A DNA stretch of 64,000 nt from NCBI GenBank assembly GCA_964458495.1, contig CAYWJB010000008.1:151845-215844 (forward strand). Direction: 5' to 3'. The stretch is from JANWVO01 sp964458495. Lineage in GTDB: Bacteria; Acidobacteriota; Terriglobia; Bryobacterales; Bryobacteraceae. The notes under the pieces are model-generated. The model did no database searches. It saw nothing but the letters and a program-made list of their open reading frames with translations, and was not told the DNA's origin. Below, in pieces: positions 42,421 to 49,121 of this stretch; positions within the stretch are counted from its first letter, which is position 1, and each line of letters opens with the position of its first letter. Position numbers and translations under genes: made by a program.

Positions 42421-42804
42421 TCAGCCCCCGCCTTCCAGGACCACGAACGCCTGAGCCATCCCCGCCGTGTGTGTCAGCGACAGGTGGATCCTCTCCACCC
42501 CCATCTGCCGCGCCACCTCCGCCGCCGCCCCGTGCAGCAACAGCTCCGGACGCCCGCCGCGCTGATTGCGCACTTCGAAGTCCTGCCACCGCACCCCGCG
42601 CCTCCACCCGGTTCCGATCGCTTTCATCCCCGCCTCCTTCGCCGCAAACCGCGCCGCATACCGCTCGTGCCGGTTCGCCTTGCCCTCCACATACGCGATC
42701 TCGCCCGGTGTGAACACCCGCTCCAGGAACCGCCTCCCGTACTTCTCCACCGCCTCGCGAATCCGGTCCACTTCCGCCAGATCGATGCCCGTTCCCAGGA
42801 TCAC
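42421..42804 (-). CDS. acpS: holo-[acyl carrier protein] synthase AcpS
   Basis: A 127-residue phosphopantetheinyl transferase that activates acyl carrier protein for fatty acid synthesis. Conserved motifs are GTGIDLAEVDRI (residues 4-15), RVFTPGEIAYVEG and RYAARFAAKEAGMKAIGTG with the metal-binding Asp/Glu residues, and a late LSLTHTAGMAQAFVV segment. The length is typical. It lies 13 nt downstream of purU on the same strand. Confidence 0.92.
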   Translation of the reverse strand: MILGTGIDLAEVDRIREAVEKYGRRFLERVFTPGEIAYVEGKANRHERYAARFAAKEAGMKAIGTGWRRGVRWQDFEVRNQRGGRPELLLHGAAAEVARQMGVERIHLSLTHTAGMAQAFVVLEGGG

Positions 42805-42817
42805 CGCCGCGCCTCCT

Positions 42818-43681
42818 TCACACGAACACCACCGTCTTACGCCCGTCCAGCAGCACGCGGTGCTCCAGATGCCACCGCACCGCCCGCGCCAGCGCCAGAC
42901 GCTCCGCGTCGCGCCCCTTCTCGATCAGGTCCTCCAGCTGATCCCGGTGCGACACCCGCACCACCTCCTGCTCGATGATCGGCCCGTCGTCGAGAACCTC
43001 GGTCACATAATGCGCCGTCGCGCCAATCAGCTTTACCCCGCGCTCGAACGCCGCATGATACGGGCGCGCCCCGCTGAAGGCGGGCAGGAACGAATGATGT
43101 ACATTGATGATCCGCGCCGGGTAGCGCGCCACGAACTCCGGCGACAGCACTTGCATATACCGCGCCAGCACCACCACGTCCACCCCCTCTTGTTCGAGAA
43201 GCTCCCTCTGCCGCCGCTCCGCCTCTGCCTTCGCCCCCGGCGCCACCGGCACGTGATGAAAGGGGATTCCGTAAAAGCCCGCCAGAGGCGCCGCGTCCTC
43301 GTGGTTGCTTGCCACCAGACGGATGTCGGCGCGCAGCTCCCCTTCGCGGTGCCGGTGCAAGAGGTCGCTCAGGCAGTGCAGGTACTTCGACACGAACACC
43401 GCCACGCGCATCCGCTCCCGCGCGTAGGCCACGCGCCATTCCATGCGAAACCGCCGCGCCACCGCGGACTCGAAGGCCCGCGCGAAGCTCTCCCGGTCCA
43501 GCCCGAATCCCTCCAGGTCCCATTCCACCCGCATCAGAAACTGCCCGGTCTCGTCGTCCCGGTGCTCGTCGGTGGACAGAATGTTGGCCCCGTGCCCGTA
43601 CAGAAAGCCCGCCACCCCCGCCACCAGGCCCTTTGCATCCGGGCAGCGCACCAACAGAATGGCCGAATCGTGTTCCGCCAT
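42818..43681 (-). CDS. purU: formyltetrahydrofolate deformylase PurU
   Basis: A 287-residue enzyme releasing formate from 10-formyltetrahydrofolate to balance one-carbon pools. An N-terminal ACT domain (ILLVRCPDAKGLVAGVAGFL) precedes a formyltransferase domain with INVHHSFLPAFSGARPYHAA and GVKLIGATAHYVTEVLDDGP, including the catalytic Asn/His/Asp pattern. The length is typical. The ATG at 43681 begins directly before the ACT strand; an in-frame start 14 codons upstream adds an unrelated basic tail. acpS follows closely. Confidence 0.92.
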   Translation of the reverse strand: MAEHDSAILLVRCPDAKGLVAGVAGFLYGHGANILSTDEHRDDETGQFLMRVEWDLEGFGLDRESFARAFESAVARRFRMEWRVAYARERMRVAVFVSKYLHCLSDLLHRHREGELRADIRLVASNHEDAAPLAGFYGIPFHHVPVAPGAKAEAERRQRELLEQEGVDVVVLARYMQVLSPEFVARYPARIINVHHSFLPAFSGARPYHAAFERGVKLIGATAHYVTEVLDDGPIIEQEVVRVSHRDQLEDLIEKGRDAERLALARAVRWHLEHRVLLDGRKTVVFV

Positions 43682-43822
43682 GGCCAGAGACTTCCATCCT
43701 AGCCTGCCCTGCCCCCGCGGCACACTTCCGCGCCCTGCGCGTCCGCGCAGTCCCGTGCCCGCATCGGCGGCACAGGGCCTTCTTTCCCGTCACCTCGGCG
43801 AGGGATTCTCCATCCAACTTGG

Positions 43823-43828
43823 TAGAAT
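43823..43828 (+). promoter_or_regulatory. -10-like hexamer TAGAAT before the TlpA gene
   Basis: TAGAAT lies 22 nt before the ATG at 43851, giving a leader of about 16 nt. A second TAGGAT at 43835-43840 is closer to the gene. The 169-nt gap is divergent with purU. Confidence 0.35.
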
Positions 43829-43850
43829 TCCCCATAGGATCGCCCATCGG

Positions 43851-44387
43851 ATGCACAAACTCCTCCGCCTCACCGGCGCCGCCTTGCTCGCCGCCTGCCT
43901 GCTGCTGGCCGGCTGCGCCTCGACAGTCAGCCGCGGCGAGCCCGCCTCCGGCTCGAACCGCGACACCCCCAGCCGCAAGCCCGCCCCCGACTTCGAGCTC
44001 AAGGACATGAACGGAAAGGCCATCCGTCTTTCCGACTACCGCGGCCAGGTGGTGCTGCTCAACTTCTGGGCCACCTGGTGCGGCCCCTGCAAGATCGAAA
44101 TCCCCTGGTTTGTCGAGTTCCAGCGCTCTTACAAGGACCGCGGCTTCACCGTCATCGGCGTCAGCGTCGACGAGGACGGATGGGAAGCCGTCCGTCCGTT
44201 CCTCGCCTCCAGGCAGGTGAACTATCCCGTCGTCGTCAGCACCGTGGAAGTGGAACAGAAGTACGGCGGCGTCGAGGCGTTGCCCGTGTCGTTCCTGATC
44301 GACCGCGAAGGGCGCATCGCGAACACGCACGTGGGCCTGGTCACCAGGAAGACCTATGAAGACGAAATCCGCCGCCTTCTGGACTAG
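43851..44387 (+). CDS. TlpA/ResA-like lipoprotein thioredoxin
   Basis: A 178-residue thioredoxin-fold lipoprotein. The lipobox LLLAGC (Cys about 21) follows a hydrophobic signal. The redox active site is WATWCGPCKIEIPWF (CxxC), followed by the TlpA-type insert and the cis-Pro segment LPVSFLIDREGRI. It probably acts as a periplasmic thiol-disulfide reductant, for example in cytochrome c maturation. The DsbD-alpha-like gene starts 32 nt before this stop, suggesting a redox relay between the two. Confidence 0.9.
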   Translation: MHKLLRLTGAALLAACLLLAGCASTVSRGEPASGSNRDTPSRKPAPDFELKDMNGKAIRLSDYRGQVVLLNFWATWCGPCKIEIPWFVEFQRSYKDRGFTVIGVSVDEDGWEAVRPFLASRQVNYPVVVSTVEVEQKYGGVEALPVSFLIDREGRIANTHVGLVTRKTYEDEIRRLLD

Positions 44388-44832
44388 CGCCCTCGCCGCG
44401 CTCGCTCTGTCCCTGCCGGCGCAGGCGCTCCAGATCCTTACCCTCGCCGAGCCGCAGAAGGTCACCGTCCCCCGCCAGGGCGAGGTTCGCGTGGCGCTGA
44501 AGCTCTCCATGCGCCCCGGCTACCACGCCAACTCCGATCAGCCCTCGGAAGACTACCTCATCCCGCTCCGGCTCACCTGGGATCCCAAGGCGCCGCTCGA
44601 ACCCGTCGAGATCCTCTACCCCAAGGCGAAGTTCGAGAAGTTCGAGTTCACCGAAAAGCCCATCTCCGTGGTGGACGGCGAATTCGAAATCACCACCCGC
44701 TTCCGCCGCGCCTCCGGCGCCGCACCCGGCCCGGCCTTCCTTTCGGGCAAGCTCCGTTACCAGGCGTGCAACGACAAGATGTGCTTCCCCCCGAAGACGA
44801 TCGACGTCAAAGTGCCGCTGCTTCTCCAGTAG
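44356..44832 (+). CDS. DsbD N-terminal (alpha) domain protein, stand-alone
   Basis: A 158-residue exported protein (signal SALAALALSLPAQA). It matches the immunoglobulin-like alpha domain of DsbD: RPGYHANSDQPSEDYLIPLR, and near the C-terminus YQACNDKMCFPPKTI with the two redox-active Cys residues. In DsbD this domain passes electrons to periplasmic thioredoxin-like proteins. No membrane-spanning DsbD beta part or gamma domain is encoded next to it, so it must pair with a separate transporter or work alone. It overlaps the TlpA-like gene by 32 nt and the GT9 gene by at least 52 nt. Confidence 0.85.
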   Translation: MKTKSAAFWTSALAALALSLPAQALQILTLAEPQKVTVPRQGEVRVALKLSMRPGYHANSDQPSEDYLIPLRLTWDPKAPLEPVEILYPKAKFEKFEFTEKPISVVDGEFEITTRFRRASGAAPGPAFLSGKLRYQACNDKMCFPPKTIDVKVPLLLQ

Positions 44833-45602
44833 CCCCGCGCACGCTCGTCATCCGGCCCGGCGCCATCGGCGACGCCATCGTCGCCCTGCCTGCGGTCGTC
44901 CATCTCTCGCCCGCCGAAATCTGGTGCCCGGAGCAGAACATTCCCCTGTACGAGCACATCGCCCCGGCGCACTCTCTCTACCGCATGGGCCTCGATCGTC
45001 TCCGCCTCGACGCGGCTACGCTCGACCGGCTCGCCCGTTTCGGCCGCATCGTCTCCTGGTACGGCGCCGCCCGGGACGACTTCCGCGAGCAGGTCCGCGG
45101 GCTGCCCTTTGAGTTCCACCGCGCCATCCCGTCCGAGGGCTGCGGCCTGCATGCCACGGATTTCTACTTGCAGCAGGCTGGCGCGCCCCCGGGCGCCGTG
45201 CCGCGCCTGCCGTTGCAGTCCCCCTCCGCAGGCTACGCCGTGATCCATCCCTTTTCCGGCAGCCCGAAGAAGAACTGGCCGCTCGAGCGCTTCCGCGCCG
45301 CCGCTGCCCGCCTCGCGCGCCGCATGCCTGTCTACTGGTGCGCCGGTCCGGCAGAGGACCTCCCCGGCGCGGTGCGCTTCCCCGATCTGCGCGGCCTGGC
45401 GCGCTGGCTCGCCGCCGCGGCTGTCTACATCGGCAACGACTCGGGCATCACCCATCTGGCCGCCGCCTGCGGCGTGCCTGTCGTCGCCCTGTTCGGCCCC
45501 ACCGATCCCCGCGTCTGGGCGCCGCGCGGCCGCGCCTGTGTGCTGCCCTTCGAAACCCCGCCCGAAGACGTCGCCGAAGCCGCCGCCGGCTCCGCCCGGT
45601 GA
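44766..45602 (+). CDS. glycosyltransferase family 9 (heptosyltransferase-like)
   Basis: A 278-residue GT-B glycosyltransferase of the GT9 type. The N-terminal motif is TLVIRPGAIGDAIVALPAV (residues about 26-44); the C-terminal donor site includes VIHPFSGSPKKNWPLERF and YIGNDSGITHLAAACGVPVV with FGPTDPRVWAP. GT9 enzymes add heptose or related sugars to lipopolysaccharide core. Start codons are limited to GTG 44766 or GTG 44781, both inside the preceding gene, so translation is strongly coupled; the true start could be shorter with a non-standard codon. It is followed 60 nt later by a membrane glycosyltransferase. Confidence 0.87.
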   Translation: MQRQDVLPPEDDRRQSAAASPVAPRTLVIRPGAIGDAIVALPAVVHLSPAEIWCPEQNIPLYEHIAPAHSLYRMGLDRLRLDAATLDRLARFGRIVSWYGAARDDFREQVRGLPFEFHRAIPSEGCGLHATDFYLQQAGAPPGAVPRLPLQSPSAGYAVIHPFSGSPKKNWPLERFRAAAARLARRMPVYWCAGPAEDLPGAVRFPDLRGLARWLAAAAVYIGNDSGITHLAAACGVPVVALFGPTDPRVWAPRGRACVLPFETPPEDVAEAAAGSAR

Positions 45603-45662
45603 CCGCCGCTGGACGCTCCTCCGCACGCGGCCTTACACTGGACGTTTGCCCGCCGACCCGTC

Positions 45663-47465
45663 ATGAGCCCCATGCGGACAATCCTGCGCGACGTGCTCCT
45701 GCTGGCCCTTTTCGTGGCCGCCGTGCGCGCGCCGTTCTTCCGTCATCCGCTCCAGGGAGACGACATTTACTATCTGAAGGGCGCCGAACACGCCCGCATC
45801 GATCCTCTGCATCCGCACCAGGCCCGCTATGTCTTCCACGGCCGCCTCGTGTCGATGCTCGGGCATCCGCACCCGCCTCTGAACGCATTTCTCCTCGGCC
45901 TGCTGCCCGATTCGCTGCCGGTCCAGCGGCTCTGGTACGGATCGCTGATGCTCGCCGCCGTGCTCGCCTGCTACGCGCTGGCCCGCAGGTTCACGCAGCA
46001 CGCCCTGGCCGCCGCATTGCTGTTCGCCTGCACCCCGGTGCTCTGGGTCTCCTCCAACACGTTCGATTCCGACGTGCTGTTCCTCGCCTGTCTTGTCACG
46101 GGCGCCGCGTTCTATGTGCACGGCAGGCCATGGCTGGCGGCCGTCCCGTTGTTTCTCTCCGGGCTCGCCGCCTATCAGGCCGTCGTCTTCATTCCGGTGC
46201 TCTGGCTCTATGGGCGCGGCCGCATCGCGGCCCTCGCGCCTGCCGCCGCCGTCGCCGCTTACCAATTGCTCGAGCGCGTGTCGGCGGGCGTCTGGCCGCT
46301 GGCCATGACGGCCCAATACTTCAGCGATTACGGGCTCCAGAGGTGGGAGAACAAACTGAACAGCGCCGCCGCGCTGACGGCTCATCTGGGCTGGCTCACG
46401 GGCCCGGTGGCCGAATGGAAGCTGGCCTGGCCGCTTGCCGCCGGCCTCCCGGCGGCATGGCTGGATCCGCATCCCCTGTTCTGGGCCTCCTTCGCCCTCG
46501 GCGTCCTGATCCTTTGGCGCGTGGAGGGCTGGCTCGGCTGGTGGATCCGGATTTACTTCGCCGCCTCTCTGATTCTCTTCTTTGCCGGAGCGGCCCGCTA
46601 TCTGCTGCCGCTGGCGCCGCCGCTGGCGATCCTTGCCGCGGAACGGCTCGGGCGCCGCCGCCTCGCCGTCTCCGCCGCCGCCCAAGGCGCGCTCGCCTTC
46701 GCTCTCGCCTGGGCCGCCATGCACCACTGGCAAGGCTACAAGGACATCGCGGAAAAGATCCCGCCGGCGCCCAGGCTCCGCGTCGCCGGCGAGTGGAGCC
46801 TGCGCTACTATCTTGAGCAGCGCGGCGCACGGCCCGTGATGGCAGGCGAGCGCATCGGCCCGGATTCCCTCATTGTCCGAAGCGAGCTGGGCTTCCCCGT
46901 TCAATACTCCACCGGCGGCGGCCGCGCCCGCACCGGGGCCACGTTCGAGATCCAGCCCGCCCTGCCCCTGCAGTTGATGGGGCTTCACTCGAGATCGGCG
47001 TGGATGACCAGCGCCTTCGGCCTGCGCCCCTTCGACTGGAGCCGGAAGCCGCTCGACCGCGTCACCGTCACCCGCGTTGTGCCCGTCCTCCTCGAGCGCT
47101 CCAGCCTCCCCATGAGCGCGCCGGAGGCAGACGACTACATCCTCGAAGGGATCTACGGCCTCGAAAGCGGCGCCTACCGCTGGATGGCGCGCCGCGCCCG
47201 CGTCGCCCTGAAGCCCAAGTCCGGCGCGCTCGTCGTGGACCTCTTCCTGCCGGAAGCCTCGCCGGCCCGCAGCCTCACGGTCACGGCGAACGGAACGGAG
47301 GTCCTCCGCGCCCGTCTCCAACCGGGAAAGCAGACACTGAAAAGCGCGTCCCTGCCCGCCGGCGGGGAGAGGATCGAAATCGTGCTTGAAGCGGACCGCT
47401 GGTTCCGCCCTCCCGGCGACGGCCGCGAACTGAGCCTCGTTCTCGAATCGCTTCGCATTGAGTGA
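45663..47465 (+). CDS. membrane glycosyltransferase-like protein with C-terminal beta domain
   Basis: A 600-residue protein. Residues 1-370 form about ten membrane helices; the first external loop has HPLQGDDIYYLKGAEHARID with a DD motif characteristic of polyprenyl-phosphate glycosyltransferases (GT39/GT83). Residues about 400-600 form a soluble, beta-rich domain outside the membrane. It probably transfers a sugar from a lipid carrier to surface polymers or lipid A; the acceptor is unknown. It shares topology with the membrane protein at 31340. A palindrome and then the chemosensory operon follow. Confidence 0.8.
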   Translation: MSPMRTILRDVLLLALFVAAVRAPFFRHPLQGDDIYYLKGAEHARIDPLHPHQARYVFHGRLVSMLGHPHPPLNAFLLGLLPDSLPVQRLWYGSLMLAAVLACYALARRFTQHALAAALLFACTPVLWVSSNTFDSDVLFLACLVTGAAFYVHGRPWLAAVPLFLSGLAAYQAVVFIPVLWLYGRGRIAALAPAAAVAAYQLLERVSAGVWPLAMTAQYFSDYGLQRWENKLNSAAALTAHLGWLTGPVAEWKLAWPLAAGLPAAWLDPHPLFWASFALGVLILWRVEGWLGWWIRIYFAASLILFFAGAARYLLPLAPPLAILAAERLGRRRLAVSAAAQGALAFALAWAAMHHWQGYKDIAEKIPPAPRLRVAGEWSLRYYLEQRGARPVMAGERIGPDSLIVRSELGFPVQYSTGGGRARTGATFEIQPALPLQLMGLHSRSAWMTSAFGLRPFDWSRKPLDRVTVTRVVPVLLERSSLPMSAPEADDYILEGIYGLESGAYRWMARRARVALKPKSGALVVDLFLPEASPARSLTVTANGTEVLRARLQPGKQTLKSASLPAGGERIEIVLEADRWFRPPGDGRELSLVLESLRIE

Positions 47466-47500
47466 GTCCCGGCTGTTTTTCTCCGGTCACAGCGCGGATT

Positions 47501-47512
47501 GCCGGATCCGGC
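47501..47512. promoter_or_regulatory. perfect palindrome GCCGGATCCGGC upstream of the chemosensory operon
   Basis: A 12-bp perfect palindrome flanked by GATT on the left and, after one extra base, AATC on the right, so the symmetry extends with a bulge. It lies in the 176-nt gap between the membrane glycosyltransferase and the PilG-like gene. It could be an operator or a small hairpin that ends the upstream transcript; no T-tract follows. Confidence 0.4.
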
Positions 47513-47641
47513 GAATCGGGGAATCTCCCTAAAGTGTTTCTCTGATTGTTCCGAATAGCAGGTAGTACGCAAGATGGGTGTGAAGCGTCCGCCGCGCCGG
47601 GCGGAGCAAAGCGTACAGGCCGGCTCATGGAGACTCGGAGC

Positions 47642-48700
47642 ATGACAGATGCGGCTTGGGTCAAGCCGCAGGTCGCGCTGGCGGAGGCAATCACCGCGGC
47701 CAAACTGGGGCAGCGCCAGCTGGCGCGCCAGATCCTGGCCGAGCTGGTGGAGCGGGATCCGCGCAACGAGAGCGCCTGGCTGTGGGTGGCCGCGCTGAGC
47801 GAGGACAAGCAACAGGCGATGGAGGCGCTCGGGCGCGTCCTCGACATCAACCCGAACAACCAGCAGGCCCTGAACGCCCTGGCGCTGGCGCGCCTGCAGG
47901 AGAGCGGGGCGCGCTACGCCCGCGGCGGCCAGAAGACCGCCCCCGGCGGCAACGGTCATTCGCCGGACGCCCAGCCCGCGGCGCCGCCGTCCGCCCCTGC
48001 CCCGGCTGCCTGGGCCTGCCCTGCCTGCGGGAAGCGCTCCCCGCGCGCGGAGCGGCGCTGCCCCGGATGCGGAATTCTGGCCGTGCTGGCCGAGCCCGAA
48101 GAATACGCCCAGAACAAGGGCGTGAACGAGGAGACCCTCCAGGAAACGATGCAGCGGATCCAGGCGCGGCTGTCGCGGCAGGACAGTTTCGCCGACCGCC
48201 TGCTGATGGCTCTCTGCCTGCTGAACCTGAACCGCTCGGGCGAGGCCCTGCCGCACCTGAAACGCGCCGCCGAGATCCATCCTGGCCACGCGGGCGTCGA
48301 GCGGCTGGCCGGGAAGCTCGCCGCACGGCGCCTCGTGCTCGCCGTCGACGACAGCATGACGGTGCGCAAGATCGTCTCCATCACGCTCGAGCGCCTCGGC
48401 TACCGCGTCCTGACCGCCGCCGACGGCATGCAGGCCCTGGCCCGGCTCAAGGAGGAAACGCCGGATCTGGTCCTGCTCGACATCACCATGCCTCGCATGG
48501 ACGGCTACCAGGTGTGCAAGGTGATCAAACAGGCGCCGGCCACGAAATCCATTCCGGTGGTCATGCTCTCCGGCAAGGACGGCTTCTTCGACAAGGTGAA
48601 GGGCCGCCTGGCCGGCGCCACCGACTACATCACCAAACCGTTTCGGGAGGCCACTCTGGCCGAAGTTGTGGAGAAGTATGCGGCCGCCCGCCACGCTTGA
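47642..48700 (+). CDS. pilG: PilG-like response regulator with TPR and zinc-ribbon regions
   Basis: A 352-residue protein. The N-terminus has TPR-like helices (LARQILAELVERDPRNESAW, then EALGRVLDINPNNQQALNAL). A zinc ribbon follows (CPACG at 126-130 and CPGCG at 140-144), then another helical segment, and a C-terminal receiver domain with phospho-acceptor Asp280 (LVLLDITMPRMDGY). PilG in Pseudomonas is a stand-alone receiver (about 135 residues) that controls twitching, so this is a greatly extended form. The ATG at 47642 is preferred over ATG 47627; both are weakly supported. It is the first gene of the chemosensory operon. Confidence 0.78.
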   Translation: MTDAAWVKPQVALAEAITAAKLGQRQLARQILAELVERDPRNESAWLWVAALSEDKQQAMEALGRVLDINPNNQQALNALALARLQESGARYARGGQKTAPGGNGHSPDAQPAAPPSAPAPAAWACPACGKRSPRAERRCPGCGILAVLAEPEEYAQNKGVNEETLQETMQRIQARLSRQDSFADRLLMALCLLNLNRSGEALPHLKRAAEIHPGHAGVERLAGKLAARRLVLAVDDSMTVRKIVSITLERLGYRVLTAADGMQALARLKEETPDLVLLDITMPRMDGYQVCKVIKQAPATKSIPVVMLSGKDGFFDKVKGRLAGATDYITKPFREATLAEVVEKYAAARHA

Positions 48701-48709
48701 GCGGGCGGC
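48683..48709 (+). promoter_or_regulatory. 9-bp perfect RNA hairpin between pilG-like and pilH-like genes
   Basis: GCCGCCCGC (48683-48691) pairs exactly with GCGGGCGGC (48701-48709) across a 9-nt loop. The structure covers the end of the first gene and stops just before the ribosome binding site of the second (AGAGGTGG, about 48713-48720). It could adjust the ratio of the two response regulators or protect mRNA ends. Confidence 0.45.
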
Positions 48710-48729
48710 GTGAAGAGGTGGAACCGATC

Positions 48730-49095
48730 ATGGCGAAGCGAATCCTGCTGGTGGAAGACAGCCCCGCTCACCTCCAGTTGATGCAGGCCGCGCTGGCCAA
48801 CCGCGGCTACGACCTGTTGGTGGCCGAAGACGGCGAGCGTGCGCTGGCGCAGGCCCGGCTGCACAAGCCGGACCTGATCCTGCTCGACGTCGTCCTGCCC
48901 AAGGTGAGCGGCTTCCAGGTCTGCCGCCAGATCAAGAACGACGCCGACCTGAGCGCCATCCCCGTGATCTTCGTCAGCAGCAAGACGCAGGAATTCGACC
49001 GTTACTGGGGCCTGAAGCAGGGCGCCGACGGCTACATCACCAAGCCTTTCCGTCCGGAAGAGCTTGCCGCGGAGGTCGAGGCGCGCCTGCACTGA
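48730..49095 (+). CDS. pilH: PilH-like single-domain response regulator
   Basis: A 121-residue CheY-type receiver domain with no output domain. The phospho-acceptor is Asp53 (DLILLDVVLPKVSGF), with acidic pocket LLVEDSPAH and the conserved Lys in GADGYITKPFRPEE. In Pil-Chp systems PilH acts with PilG on pilus retraction or as a phosphate sink. It follows the PilG-like gene by 29 nt and precedes the CheW-like gene by 26 nt. Confidence 0.85.
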   Translation: MAKRILLVEDSPAHLQLMQAALANRGYDLLVAEDGERALAQARLHKPDLILLDVVLPKVSGFQVCRQIKNDADLSAIPVIFVSSKTQEFDRYWGLKQGADGYITKPFRPEELAAEVEARLH

Positions 49096-49121
49096 AGGCC
49101 GGAATCCCGGAGAAACGCCCA

